Of a stretch of 64,000 bases of DNA, positions 35,744-47,229 are shown piece by piece (the stretch's first letter is position 1; every line of letters starts with the position of its first letter). The translations under genes and the position numbers were made by a program. The notes under the pieces were generated by a model that made no database searches, was not told the origin of the DNA, and saw only the letters and a list, made by a program, of their open reading frames with translations. This stretch comes from Halicephalobus mephisto (Eukaryota; Nematoda; Chromadorea; Rhabditida; Panagrolaimidae): contig SWDT01000004.1 of the NCBI GenBank assembly GCA_009193035.1, forward strand, positions 124,001 through 188,000. The letters are read 5' to 3'.

Positions 35744-36150
35744 TGTTAAGATTAGGAATAAGAGGAATACTACAAATCTTTACTTAACAAATAAGGTACA
35801 AACAATGTATATATATCTTGCATAACAGATAACCGAAAGCCATTTTTGCTCTACAGTATTCTAGGTTCCCTGATGTTCAGGCTATGGCCTCGAGTTTTCT
35901 CTTTCTAGTATAGTTTCTGTTCCAACATCTACATAAGTTTCAACATAATATATTTAAGAATTTCATTCATTTTCTACAGTATTCTAAACTCCCTGATATT
36001 CAGGGTACCTCTTCAAATCCTCTCTAGTCTACTTTTCTGTTCCAACACAACACTCTTAAGAATTTCATTCATTTTCTACAGTATTCTAGAGCCCCTGATG
36101 TTCAGGCTATCACTTCAAGTCCTCTCTAGTTTACTTTTTTGTCCTAACAG
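35744..36150. mobile_element. dispersed element copy 3: one inverted-ended unit plus two 3' half units
   Basis: 35744-35927 starts TGTTAAGATTAGGAATAAG and ends TTTCTGTTCCAACA. Two further segments (about 35928-36047 and 36048-36150) repeat only the CTACAGTATTCTA ... TTCTGTTCCAACA half. Confidence 0.55.
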
Positions 36151-36590
36151 GATGAAAACTACGAATTTTTAACATTGAATTTTATGTTTTTTTAAATTAA
36201 CTAAATAATCATACCCAATTCGAAATTTGTATTTAAATAAGAAAAAATTAATCGAATGGTTATCTTCAATGTGGGAAACACATGTCGAAAAACGAAACTT
36301 TAAAGTTTTAAAATTTTCTAAAATATTCCTCTCGAAACTTCCATTTAATTCTAATTCGTTAAAATTAAAATTACCAATTTTTAAAATCACATTTTTAAAA
36401 AATTAAAAAAAACGAATTTTTGCATGTAACTAAAAACCCAAATTTTTTCGCTTCGGGACCCTCGGACGCCAGTTGTGTGGACCGGAAAGCCGCGGTCATT
36501 TTCGGCTTTACGAATTACGACTTGTGTGTCGTTCTCGGCTTCGGTTTCGTCTTCGTTGTCCTTCTGAATCACCGTCTACCGTAACCCGTC
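36151..36590 (+). promoter_or_regulatory. upstream region of the PP2C gene
   Basis: Non-repetitive. The last ~130 bases are GC-richer with a pyrimidine-rich TTCGTTGTCCTTCTGAATC run before the ATG. Promoter role is inferred from position. Confidence 0.3.
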
Positions 36591-38435
36591 ATGTCGAAGA
36601 GGACTTCAGCTGAGGCCGGATTCTCACTCTACGATGACGAAGACGAAATTGCGCTTAAAAAAATGAATTCCGCTTCTGATTCCGGACCTGCTGGAGAACT
36701 TCCGTCTTCCGCTTCTGGATCGTTCACCGGATCCATGGATTCTAATAACAGTGAGTTTTTATTGGATTTCATATATGGAAATTGGAAAATCCGGGATTTG
36801 GGATTTTGAAGATGAACTTCATTATATATTCGGTTTTTTAAAATTAATTTTTCCAGATTCAGTTATCTGCGGTTCTGGTGCCTTCCAAGGAGATCGAGAC
36901 GAGATGCAGGATCGGCACGTTGTTAAGGACGATTTTCGCCAGGAAATGATCCCAGTTTGCAATATGTATTGTGCCAGACGCTCGATCCCACTCTTCTACT
37001 AATTGTGGTTTTCTTTTTTAGTGATCGATGTTCTTTTTTCGGTTTATTTGATGGACACGTTGGTAAAGCCGCTTCTGAATTTTGTTCTTTGCATTTTCCT
37101 GCCAAATTTTCGTTTTTTTGTCGTAAATGTAAGTTTTTGAAATTATTTTTTATTTTAGGATTAATTGTAATTTTTCGGACATTTCCATATATAATTATTA
37201 AGTTTAGAGGATGAACAGAGGGTTATTTACTCTATATAACCGTATTTTAGGGATTTTGGAGTTATTTAGGTAAAATATGTTTCTGAAAAATTTGTTCTGG
37301 AATCATGACTGCGCAAAATCGGAATTTTAGGTCATTTTAGTTTTAAAAATTTCGAAATTCTTGTTGAAGTAATGTTTCTAAAAAAATCATTATTTTTACA
37401 ATAACGCAATTAATTACGAAATAACTGTCCTTTAAAATTTAAATTTTCAACTTTTTTAATTTTTAAAAATTCTTTTTGAGATAATTTTTAAAAAAATCCA
37501 CATATAATTTTCAAATACAGTTGATTACGAAATAACCATCGCTCGAAATCAAAATTTTAGACTGCTTTATTTTTAAAGATTCATATCAAGACAATTTTAT
37601 AATAATATTTCTAATTTTTTATATAATTTCAGATGCATCTCCTGGAAACGACTTCTCTACTCTTGAAAAATCCATCAAGAAGGTTTTCGTCGACTCTTTC
37701 AAGAACATTGATGAAGAATTCCTTAATCTAGCCCGTCAAAGGTATGATTTTTTGGGAAATTTCCTTAAAAATAATTTTTGAAATTTTTAAATTTATTCAA
37801 AAACAATTTTAGTGTGCCTCCTTTGAAAGACGGTTCAACAGCCACAATTTTGGTTTTGTTTAATAACGTTTTGTATTCTGCCAACGTCGGTGACAGCAGG
37901 GTTTGTGATTTATGTAATTTTTGAAGAAAATTGTTTTCAGGCAGTGTTGTGTCGTAAGAAACAAGATACCGGTGCTCATATTCCATTGTTGTTGAGTGTC
38001 GATCATTCTCCTATGTTATTTAACGAAAGAACCAGGATTCAGAAGGCCGGAGGATTTGTTAAAGATGGCCGAGTCCAGGGTATCATAGAAGTCTCGAGGT
38101 CTATAGGCGACGGATCTTTCAAAAATTACGGTGTTACTTGTGTTCCTGACGTTAAAAAAGTCACTCTAACAGACGACGACAAGTTTGTTTTTTTTATTTT
38201 GTTTTGTAAATTTTGTTTTTTTAGATTTGTAATTTTGGCTTGTGATGGTTTGTGGAAAGTTTTTTCTTCTCAAGAAGCTATCGATTTTGTTATCAACAAA
38301 TTAAAAAATAATTCTAATCGTTGTTCGAAAGAGTTATGGAAATCCATAGCGGATGAACTCGGATCAGAAGCCGTTTCCAGGAAATGTGGGGATAATGTGT
38401 CGGTGATTTTAATTTATTTTAATAAAGAAATTTAA
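36591..38435 (+). CDS. PP2C-family Ser/Thr phosphatase, ILKAP-like
   Basis: Seven exons, 36591-36750, 36857-36965, 37022-37122, 37633-37741, 37813-37900, 37941-38182 and 38225-38435, encode 339 residues. The second donor (AT|GTATTG) is the only one that keeps phase into exon 3. After a Ser-rich, acidic N-terminal ~55 residues, the PP2C fold runs to the end. Visible motifs are GDRDEMQDRH (Asp 66 and 68), FDGHVG (Asp 100), DGSTATILV, SANVGDSRAVLCR, RIQKAGGFVKDGRVQG, EVSRSIGD, LACDGLWKV (Asp 277) and GDNVSVI (Asp 326), so the metal-binding aspartates are present. The order and spacing match integrin-linked-kinase-associated phosphatase, a Mn/Mg-dependent enzyme. AATAAA is at 38464-38469. Neighbouring TRIC, TOE1 and lin-54 genes share the strand. 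Confidence 0.9.
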
Positions 38436-38689
38436 AATTTTTGTAAATATTTGGTGATTTTTTAATAAATTTGATTTTTAAAATTTTTACGAAATATTCG
38501 ATTTCGATTTGATGTTTTAATTCGTTTATTATTCATTGGAAAAACGGATCTCATTACAACTCAGGTCAGTCGGCTTGTCTCAGTCAATCGATCGGCTTTT
38601 CCTCCGATATCTTGTTCTTGAATTTTTTCGTTTTTTTTCTGACTAGACGATTTTTATTTTTTTGCCAATTTTGATATAAGTAATTTTTT

Positions 38690-39185
38690 TTGTTTTAATT
38701 TATATAATTTTATATTTTTATTAATTTTGTGTTATTTTAAAGATAATTTTGGAGTTTTTATTTATACAATTTTAGAATTTTTAATTAATTTAGATAATTT
38801 TAGATAATTTTAGAAATACTTTTTTTGATTTTAAAAATTATTTTTCTTTTGATTTTTAATTTTAACATTTTTTCTAAGTTAAATTTGGAATTTTTGTTTT
38901 GTATAGTTTTAAAAAGTATTTTTTAAAGTTTAAATTTAAGCATTTTTAAAAGTATTTTTTGGATTTTAAATTTAAGGATTTTTAAAAAGTATTTTTTAGA
39001 TTTTAAATTTAAGAATTTTTAAAAATATTTTTTAGATTTTTAATTAAAGAATTTTTAAAAGTATTTTTTAAAATTTAAATTTTAGGATTTTTAAAAAGTA
39101 TTTTTTAAAATTTAAATTTTAGGATTTTTAAAAGTATTTTTTAGATTTTAAATTTAAGAATTTTTTTAATATTTGCCGTTTTTAG
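38690..39185. repeat. tandem array, ~40 bp unit, between PP2C and TRIC
   Basis: Repeats of GTATTTTTTAGATTTTAAAT and TTAAGAATTTTTAAAA. Each unit contains TTTTTTAG, resembling the genuine acceptor just before the TRIC start. Confidence 0.8.
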
Positions 39186-39190
39186 GCGCG

Positions 39191-40575
39191 ATGAAGTGGC
39201 CCGATAGTTTTAAAGTTGATCAGGAGATCCTCCTTGGTGTGGGAGGATCGGTCCAAAGGCTGAAAATGTACCCGTATTTTGATATTGCTCATTATATTTT
39301 AGTAAGTATTTTGATTTTTTTAAAATTTAATATATTGAAAATGAATTTTTAGATGATTGCAGCTGTAAGAGATGATTTAGGAGTAAATGCTTCAACTTTT
39401 TCAAGAAGACATCCATTAAGTTGTTGGTTATCATCAATGGTCATCTGTTTTGCTGGAAATTTTTTAGCTAATTTTTTGCTTGGTGAACCACTCATCGCGC
39501 CGTTCAAAAAACATGACGATATTCTTTTGGTTGGTTTTTCATATAAAAAATCGAATTTTTTGATGAAAAAACTAAATTTTCATATAAAAAATCAAGTTTT
39601 TTGATGAAAAAATTAAATTTTCATGTAAAAAATCGAATTTTTTGATGAAAAAACTAAATTTTCATGTATGAAAGTCGAATTTTTTATGTAAAAATTAAGT
39701 TTTCCTATATGAAAATTATGTTTTTAATATGAAAATTAGGTTTTCATATGTGAAAATTGAGTTAAATGTGTATGAAAGTAACTTTTCAGGCGACAATTAT
39801 CTGGTATTTTGTATTTTATTCCCCGTTCGACGTCATCTATAAACTGTCAAAAGTTTTGCCGATTAAAATAGTACTTTCTATAATGAAAGAAACACAAAGA
39901 GCGTACAAAATTCATCACGGTGTAGCATATGCAGCGAAACTTTATCCGAACGCTTTTTTGATTCATGTCATTGTGGGAACAGCGAAAGGAGCAGGTTCAG
40001 GTATAATCAGAATTTTTGAGCAATTGGTCAGAGGAGTATGGATTCCACATCAAAGCGAAATTTTAAGACCGTCGTTTGCGACAAAAGCATGTGTGATCGC
40101 TTCTGTAATCTTCACTCTGGACAAGCACTCGCTATATATTACTCTGCCACATGAAATTGTCTACTTGGTAAGTGGATTTTATATATGGATTTATATGTAG
40201 ATTTTCGTACTAGTTCATATATGAGTTTATATGTATAAGTTTATATATGGATTTATATGTAGATTTTCATGAGTTTATATATAAGTTTGTATATGGATTT
40301 ATATTTGAGTTTATGAGTTTATGAGTTTTTATATTTTATATTTTATATATTAATTTTTTGTAAAATTTCAGGGCGTTGTGGCGTTCTTTGTCTACTTCAA
40401 GTTATCTGCAATCCTATTGCAAGTTAATGATCCATTAGCTCCCTTTGAGAATTTGTTCTGTGCTGTTTTTATGGGAGGAATTTGGGATGCTTTGTCCAGA
40501 GCTTTGACTCAATCTAGAGAACGGAAAAATATTACTGAAAATGGAACTGCTCCACCGGAAAAGAAGGAACAATGA
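39191..40575 (+). CDS. tric-1B: TRIC-family trimeric intracellular cation channel
   Basis: Four exons, 39191-39301, 39353-39529, 39790-40167 and 40372-40575, all phase 0, encode 289 residues, the usual TRIC length. The protein has about seven hydrophobic helices. The family's basic lipid-binding motif KExxRxxK is present as KETQRAYK at 129-136. Glycine-rich segments GTAKGAGSG and FCAVFMGGIWDAL also fit. TRIC channels form homotrimeric K+ channels in ER/SR membranes that balance charge during Ca2+ release. The polar tail ends EKKEQ, a lysine-rich end consistent with ER residence. TTTTTAG five bases before the ATG is a likely trans-splice site. AATAAA is at 40672-40677. The exact worm paralog among tric-1B genes cannot be told. 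Confidence 0.88.
39533..39770. repeat. intronic array, ~40 bp unit, in the TRIC gene
   Basis: Repeats of AAAAAATCGAATTTTTTGAT / GAAAAAACTAAATTTTCAT. Confidence 0.75.
40180..40360. repeat. intronic array of TTTATATATGGATTTATATG words in the TRIC gene
   Basis: Short interleaved copies of ATGGATTTATATGTAGATTT and GAGTTTATATAT. Confidence 0.7.
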
Positions 40576-41160
40576 ATATACTGCGATTTTCCTACTTATG
40601 GTTTTTTAAATTCCTATATTTGACGAAATATGCCCATGGATTGTGGATTTCATAATAGCTATCTAGTCTTGAATAAAGGTTTTAGAAGATATGTTTTAAT
40701 CTTTGACGTTTTTTAACGTTTTTATATCTTGCTGTGGTGTGGTTAACTTTGTGTTTTTAATACAATTGAAAAAAAGTGATATATGATTTTTGGAAATTTT
40801 TGAATTCCCGCGAAAAATGGAACAGCGTTGTGAAAGTAGAATGAATGGCAAATCGGGTAATTTTTGATCGGAATTATAAGATTAGAAAAATGGGAATTTT
40901 GGTAATTTATCGTTAGAATAGAGTTGATTTGTCCGCACTCGCGCGCTTTTTTTATTTCTTTTGATTGGTATGGTTTTTTGACAGTTTTGAAAACTTGAGC
41001 GCGGTAAATGGAAGTAGAAGAACGGCAAATTTGGCAATTTTTGCTAACCAACTTGCTTTGTTTTTACTCGCGTTTTTGTCTTCAATCCTAAAATTTCATA
41101 TAAAATTCTAAAAACTCGTGTCGAAATGATTCTTAATTTTTGTAATAATGTGATTTTAGA
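40576..41160 (+). other. TRIC-TOE1 spacer
   Basis: After the TRIC poly(A) signal, 40740-41050 carries two diverged copies of a segment containing GAATGGCAAAT..GGTAATTTTTG and an ACTCGCGCGC word. TGATTTTAG ends at 41159, one base before the TOE1 ATG. No separate gene. Confidence 0.45.
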
Positions 41161-42627
41161 ATGTTTGGAGATACTGTACCGATTGTTGAAGTTAATCGAC
41201 TGAATTTGGATCGATTATGGTCATTTATGCAGACGTCCGTCAAAAGAGCAGACTTCATTGCCATTGATCTGGAGCTTTCTGGATTGGGGAACTTTTCACA
41301 CTTGAGAGACAAGCCATTTCAAGAAAGATTTGACAGAATTAGAGAATCTGTTCAAACAAGATCTATTTTATCCATTGGATTAGCGTTGTTTTATCTAGAA
41401 AAAAATAATGAAGATGATCGGATGGTTAAAATGAGCTGTAGAGTATTTAATCTGATGACGATGGCTGCTAGACCGTTCACAGTCGAACCCGGGGCTCTGA
41501 AGTTTCTCTCAAAACATGGATTTGACTTCAACAAATTGATCGAAACAGCTATTCCATATGAATTGAAGAATTTAGAAAATCCGCTATGTCAATTGTTTGA
41601 AACTGTTTTGTCATCAGGAGCTTCGGTTATTTTTCACAATGGATTTTTGGATTTGGCTTTTTTATATCATCATTTATTTTGCGAAATTCCGGCGTCTGTG
41701 AGTGTTTTTCAATCTTGTGTCTGTGACTGGTTTGAGAACAACGAACTGCTTTCTGAAGAAGACAAGAAAAAAGTCGGTGGTAGAGGATTGTTTTACGATA
41801 ATAAGTTTATAGCTTCACAAAATGGATTATCTGCTACTTTTTTGGAATATGTATTTAGAAAATATCAGAGAGATAACGTGACAGAACACAAGAATGCAAG
41901 GATATGTCTGGATATATCGTTCACAACGAAAATTGGACAAAATCAGCTGGTCGAAGGAGACATAGATTACGTGGATTGTAGTATGTCGTCCCAATTTCTG
42001 AGAAATGACTTTTCTATAAGCAAAAATATAAGAGAATCGATATGTGAACAATATTCGGTAGGTTTCATATATATAAATTTTTTACAATTATTTTTCTAGT
42101 TACATGGCTGCTGCAGGAAAGTTAACTGTAAAAAAACCCACGAAGTTGACCTGATTTTAGATATTGAATGTTACAAAACGCAAAAAAAACAAAATAAAAG
42201 AAAAAGAAGATTTGAATATATAACGAAAAATAATAAAGAATCAAGAACGAAATCTAGACCGTTGCCGGAGGGGATTTTGAGGAACATGGACGAGGAAATG
42301 GAAGAAACGGATTCTCAATTTTCGGACACGTCTTCTGGAGCAACTTATGAAAAAACGAATTTTAGCACGAGAGGATGTCATAGAGCTGGAATGGATGCAT
42401 TCATGACAGGATTTGGAGTGATTTTTAGTCAGAGAATCCATGTTTTTAAAAATGGAATGCTAGATGCGGAATTGGCAAACAGAACTACGTCTCCTGGATT
42501 GGGGAATCCTCTGCCTATTGTTAGAAGTACTTACAATCCAGTAGCGAGTGAAAGACATCGGGAATTGTGGGAATTTTTAGGTAGAAAAAAAGCAGAGAAT
42601 ATCAGAATGAAAGCGGGGATCAAATAA
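41161..42627 (+). CDS. TOE1: TOE1-like DEDD (CAF1-type) 3'-exonuclease with CCCH finger
   Basis: Exons 41161-42057 and 42100-42627 are separated by a 42-nt intron and encode 474 residues. The first half has the CAF1/Pop2-type nuclease fold: FIAIDLELSGLG supplies the first two acidic residues (Asp 36, Glu 38) and FHNGFLDLAFLYHH the third (Asp 164). The last pair lies far downstream in HRAGMDAFMTGFG (His 393, Asp 397). A CCCH zinc finger (C295-x7-C303-x5-C309-x3-H313) and a basic nuclear-localization-like stretch QNKRKRR are inserted in between. That insertion is diagnostic for TOE1, a Cajal-body deadenylase that trims 3' tails of snRNA precursors. All four acidic residues are kept, so it should be active. 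It precedes lin-54 on the same strand. Confidence 0.93.
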
Positions 42628-43248
42628 CGGGTTCATTAAAGTTTTAAATGGATTTTGGTTGTTGAGTTTACTGGTTATGAAATGGTTGTTATAAAAATTA
42701 AAAAATTAAAACTATTTTAGAGTGATTTGGAGGGAAATTTTGGGATTTTCTAAGAAGTTTTGAAATTTAGGTAAAAAGAAAAAAGAGCGTCGGTTTTGAC
42801 GAAAGTTGCCAGATTTTCCTTTTTTTTTGTTTTTAAAAATTTTTTCGCTCTTGCGCGGGAATTTAAAAATTTGAAAAAATTATACTAATATTAAAATTAA
42901 AAATCAAAATTTTTAAAAAAGTAATATCATAAATATTTTTTATTTATGCAATTTTTTAAATAAAAAAATTGATCATTTTTAAAGTACTTTTATAAATTCT
43001 ATTAAATAACAAAAAACACCTTTTTGGAAGGTTTAATTAAGTAACTTAAACTTGGTAATAAAGATTTAATTTAGAAAATCCGAATCCAAGGATAGTGTCC
43101 ATTTTTACATGGATGTTAGTCTTTCGTCAGGGACTGGGTCTCGAGACGAAAACTGGTGCGCGCTCTTTTGTTTCACTTGAATCAGTGGTTCCCCCGGTAT
43201 TTCTCCATTGCTTGGAATCTTTTTTAATCACAGTTAATTGTCCTAAAA
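42628..43248 (+). other. TOE1-lin-54 spacer
   Basis: ATTAAA near 42634 may be the TOE1 poly(A) signal. The remainder is AT-rich with a GC-richer stretch 43130-43240. TTAATCACAG about 17 bases before the lin-54 ATG is a possible trans-splice site. No gene. Confidence 0.45.
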
Positions 43249-44429
43249 ATGGATCCTGGAGGGAGAACCTACCGTAATAATCCTCAAAATGACAGGGTAA
43301 GGAAATTTTTATTTTTTTAATTTTATTAAGTTTTTCAGATAACATATCCGGATTCTGATATGCCCCAACTCCAACGAGAAGACAGGAAACCCGTGCTTAT
43401 CCCACTCTCTGGATCACGACCAACAGCAGTGGATTATCCAGTGTACAGTTACGAGTCCGGAACAGGAACACCGGTCATGATCGAACAAGTTCGGATTTTT
43501 GGGATTTCATATATGAATTTTTTTTCCAGATGCCTCATCACGGATACGCTGCTAGTGTTCGTGTCGTTCAGCCACCAAAGCCAGTTTTTACTCCTGCTGT
43601 ACCTTCTAATCCTTTTACTTGGAATAAGAAACCGATCAAGCCGAGGAGAATACAGAGCGGGAGAAGGAAACCATGTAACTGCACCAGATCTCAATGCTTG
43701 AAGCTGTATTGTGAGTGTTTCGCCAATGGAGAATTCTGCTTAGACTGCAACTGTAAGGACTGTCATAATAATCTGGAATTCAACCATGACCGAAGTCGAG
43801 CAATCAAGCAGTCGTTGGAGAAGAATCCGAATGCTTTCAAACCGAAAATCGGTGTTGCCAACAAAGGGAGGAACGCGGATATGGAGAGATTACACCAGAA
43901 GGGATGTCATTGCAAGAAGTCGAATTGCCTCAAGAATTACTGTGAATGTTTTGAAGCAAAAGTGGCGTGTACGGAACGATGCAAGTGTTGCTCGTGCAGA
44001 AACACGGAAGCCGACAGACAAGTACGGTTTTCCGATAGATTCACAGCTGCTTCAGATCTAGAACGACGATCTCCTGTGTCAGATGATGAACTGATAGAAA
44101 GGTTAACGGCAAGAGACCACAAAACAAAAGTCTGGTACTACCTCACGGACGACGTCGTCGAAGCCACAACAATGTGCCTTTTCGCTCAAGCCAACGAATC
44201 CGTAAGTTACATCCCCGTAAGTCATCTACAAACTAAATTCCAGGAACAAAGGGGAGACGATCACGCTGAAATTATGAAATCTCTATTTTTTGAATTTGGA
44301 AAGTGCATGAATCAAGTATTCGACGCCACAAGACAGGCCGAAAAAGCAGTAATCATGGCTGCAAAACAAGATTTCCCACTTCTAGATGACGAAACAGATG
44401 ATGAAACAGGGATCAAGAATGAATTATAA
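43249..44429 (+). CDS. lin-54: LIN-54/tesmin-type CXC-domain DNA-binding protein
   Basis: Exons 43249-43296, 43339-43488, 43530-44201 and 44244-44429 encode 351 residues; all introns are 41-42 nt. Two cysteine-rich CXC repeats lie at about residues 111-146 (KPCNCTRSQCLKLYCECF, FCLDCNCKDC) and 190-223 (CHCKKSNCLKNYCECF, CKCCSCRN). The conserved NPNAFKPK linker joins them. LIN-54 is the DNA-binding subunit of the DREAM/DRM (synMuv B) repressor complex and recognises the CHR element. The C-terminal helices follow the CXC pair. The last intron, 44202-44243, is in frame and stop-free, so keeping it would add 14 residues. The protein is much shorter than the human one, mainly at the N-terminus. AATAAA at 44428-44433 overlaps the stop codon, and the convergent PDZ gene's signal is only ~20 bases further on. 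Confidence 0.93.
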
Positions 44430-44564
44430 TAAATGGTTTGTTTCTTTGGTACTTTTATTTTTGAAATTTTGCATTGAAATGATTTGAAGAAAAGCAAATT
44501 ACTCTACGCGTCAAATAAGCTAGAGTTTTCACCGATTTAATTTTGCTTTCGGGAAGTACATCCA

Positions 44565-46258
44565 TCAGTTGACAGGAGTTCCGACGGCGTAGGAGATTCT
44601 TTTGAAACTACCACTTTGCTGAGGAGTGGGGGATCGGTAACGCATACCCCCCTGTTCCTCTTCTGCGATTAAGCGTCGAGTGGCTGAATCTAAGTAAGGA
44701 GGACGACCTCCAGTGGGGTAGTCTCCGTCGATAGGAATCTCCTGACCGGTTTGCATCTTGTAAGCTTCAGCAGCGGCTTCAGGAGAATACATAGCCAGAG
44801 GGGAGTTGTATTGGAGATGCTGAATAGTGGCTCGAGGAGATAATTCTCGAGCAGTACGAGGAGTTCGTTGATAGTACATTCGAGGTCCTGAAAAAAACGA
44901 GGATTTTGCGAAATAGTCTCAAAGCGAATTTTCAGAAATAAAAGAAATCTTTGTTTTTTAAAATTTGAAATTACTTTTTTTTTAAATTAAAAATTTTTTT
45001 TTTTAATTTTAAGATTATTAATTTTTTTTAAATTTGAAATTTTTAAGTTTTTTAAAATTATTTTTACCGTCATATTGATTGACAGGAGTGACGGATTTTG
45101 CGGATCTTTGGTAACGTGGAGAATATTGATTGTTATCAGAACTAGGTTGTTGGAGAACAGATGATGATCTGAAACCTCCAGGACCAGACTGATTATTAGG
45201 TCCTGTTTGACCATTAAATCCACTTTGATTATATTGATAATTGTTAAAATTAGATTGATTTCCACCTTGACGATGTTCATTCCTATTCCAATGAGCACCA
45301 TTCCCAGTTGGTCCAGATTGCCAAGTTGAATTTGTTTTCTGCAAAGTTGTCCAAGGAGCAGAAGTACCATTAGAGTAAGTTGTAACTTGTCTGGTAGTTT
45401 CAAAAGGAGCTCCAGAAGTCGAGTTAAAGGCGCTTTGTCTGGTAAATGGACCCCCAGAAGTCGAGTTAAAAACACTTTGTCCTGTGAATGGACCCCCAGA
45501 AGTCGAGTTAAAAACACTTTGTCCAGTGAATGGACCCCCAGATGTCGAGTTAAAAACACTTTGTCCAGTAAATGGGCCTCCAGAAGATTGGAATCCTGGA
45601 GCCACGTTGGTGGATTCTGTTCTAGTGTAGGTTCTGTTTGATTCGTAGTGTTTTTTAATATTTCCTTCGTCGCGATCCCAATTGGAGTGACTCTCACTTG
45701 AAATCGTGTTGGAGTACGGTAGTTGCTCGAGGGGAACAATCGGACCGCCTTCGTGAGTTTCGGTTTTTTTATAATTCGTCGTTTTTCGAGTTTCTTGAAT
45801 CACGGGCGGACCGTAGAATTGGGAAGTTTGAAACGAGTTTTGGTATCCCGCGGTATTCTGTAGATTACTGTAATTTAAAAAATTTATTTTAAAAAAAAAC
45901 TAACTTTATCGTAAATTCCGGAAAATTTTCCTTTTTCGTCGAACTTGTTAACGACGACCTGGTTTCCGTTTTCCTCCAGGGTCCAGGGCAGTTCGGGGGG
46001 ATTCGCGATGAATCGCTTCAGGACCAATGTCAGTTCGTCAGCGTTCTGGATCCTGTTTTGGACTTCTTGGAGATTCCCCGGTTTTAATCCGAAAATCTTC
46101 TCTACAGTATCCCCCGTCTGGATTCCGGCTTTGTCGGCCATGGAATCCTTTTCTACATAAGCTACAGTAATCCCAGGCCCATTCTGCCTCAGGGAAAATC
46201 CCCAAGTGATGGATTTTCCTGTACGGGTCATCCGAACATTGATGTTTTCGTAAGCCAT
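44565..46258 (-). CDS. PDZ + ZM-motif (Zasp/ALP-like) protein without LIM domains
   Basis: Exons 46258-45905, 45857-45068 and 44887-44565 encode 488 residues. The start is the ATG before MAYENINVRM; a longer frame has no ATG and begins after a TTGCAG acceptor. A PDZ domain occupies about 5-88: ITWGFSL is the binding loop, followed by MADKAGIQTGD. The centre is Ser/Thr/Gly/Asn-rich and contains four to five copies of a 14-residue repeat (GGPFTGQSVFNSTS). A ZM motif is at about 398-425 (IQHLQYNSPLAMYSPEAAAE). PDZ plus ZM defines the Zasp/ALP/Enigma group, which binds alpha-actinin at dense bodies and Z-discs. No LIM domain is encoded before the stop, so this is the LIM-less form, or LIM exons are reached by alternative splicing. 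A minus-strand AATAAA is at 44459-44454. The likely worm counterpart is alp-1. Confidence 0.82.
45410..45600 (-). repeat. in-frame 42-60 bp coding repeat in the PDZ/ZM gene
   Basis: AAGTCGAGTTAAAAACACTT and GTGAATGGACCCCCAGA words recur four to five times and encode GGPFTGQSVFNSTS. The length stays a multiple of three and the copies are nearly identical in DNA, so expansion is recent. Confidence 0.85.
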
Positions 46259-46364
46259 CTTGGGGATGGACACAAGTTTGGAAACGAACACTCTGCAATT
46301 GATATTTCTAAATTACTGTAAAAATCAGAGTTTTATCAAAGTTCACAGTCAGGGTTGGAAATCG

Positions 46365-47150
46365 AAATTTAAACTTTTCGCGCCAGGACACAATTATTAA
46401 AATTTGAATTTTTCGTGTTAAGACACAATTTCTAAAATTTCGAGTTTTTCGTTCTAAGAAATAATTTTCGAAATCTCAACTTTTCGCGCTAGGACACAAT
46501 TATTAAAATTTAAACTTTTCGTTCTGAGACACAATTTCTAAAAACTTGGCTTTTCGGGTTGAGACACAACTTCCAAAATCCCGACTGTTCGCTGTAAGAA
46601 GTGATTTGATGGATATGCTTGATTCGGGAAGTTGAAGGACCTTGAAATGATCAAGCTGACTGAGACAGACTTAGAATCCACGGATGTTGTCTTGGTAGGA
46701 GGTGCGATTCCGAGCCCTGACCAGCAACTGGCCCAGGTTCCCCGAGTCGTCTCCACACGGGTTCCCGGAGAACTCCCGATTCCACACAGACTCCCAGACC
46801 TTCTCCAACATCCCACAAGCCCCTGTGGTACTTCGGGGACCTCAAGTTTCCCTCTGGGATTCTAGAATTTCCTACAGTACTTTAGAAAATTTTAGAAGTT
46901 TTTATTGGATTCTGAAAAGATCCAAAATTTTCTGAGAAATTCCGAAATTCTAGAAGCTTCTACAAAATCCTAAATTTTCTGAGAAATTCCAAAACTCCCC
47001 CAGAAGGTCCTATAAGATTCTATAGAGTTTCAGAATCCTCCATGTGATTCTGGAATTTTCTACAGTACTTTAGAAAATCTCAGAAATTTTTATTGGATTC
47101 TGAAAAAATCCAAAACTTTCTGAGAAATTCCAAAACTCTAGAAGCTTCTA
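46365..47150. repeat. left arm of a 0.7 kb inverted duplication
   Basis: Matches 58000-58712 in reverse orientation. It comprises a GACACAATTTCTAAAA array (46365-46560), a GC-rich core (46560-46890) and a CTACAGTACTTTAGAAAAT / GGATTCTGAAAAGATCC flank. The core holds a frame with LTETDLESTDVVLVGG that is also open in the other arm. Confidence 0.9.
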
Positions 47151-47229
47151 CAAAATCCTAAATTTTTTCGATTTTCTAAATCCTCAGAAATTCTAAAAAC
47201 TTCCATAAAATCAAAATCATCTAAAACAT

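Noticed and set aside
36591..44429. An operon of PP2C, TRIC, TOE1 and lin-54
   Set aside because: Genes are co-directional, but spacers are about 585-755 bp, longer than the ~100 bp typical of Caenorhabditis operons, and no SL2-type element could be recognised. Not excluded, only unsupported.
44987..45739. 250-codon minus frame in the PDZ/ZM region
   Set aside because: It is an alternative frame over the coding repeat. The frame used by the gene continues from the PDZ exon into the ZM exon in phase.
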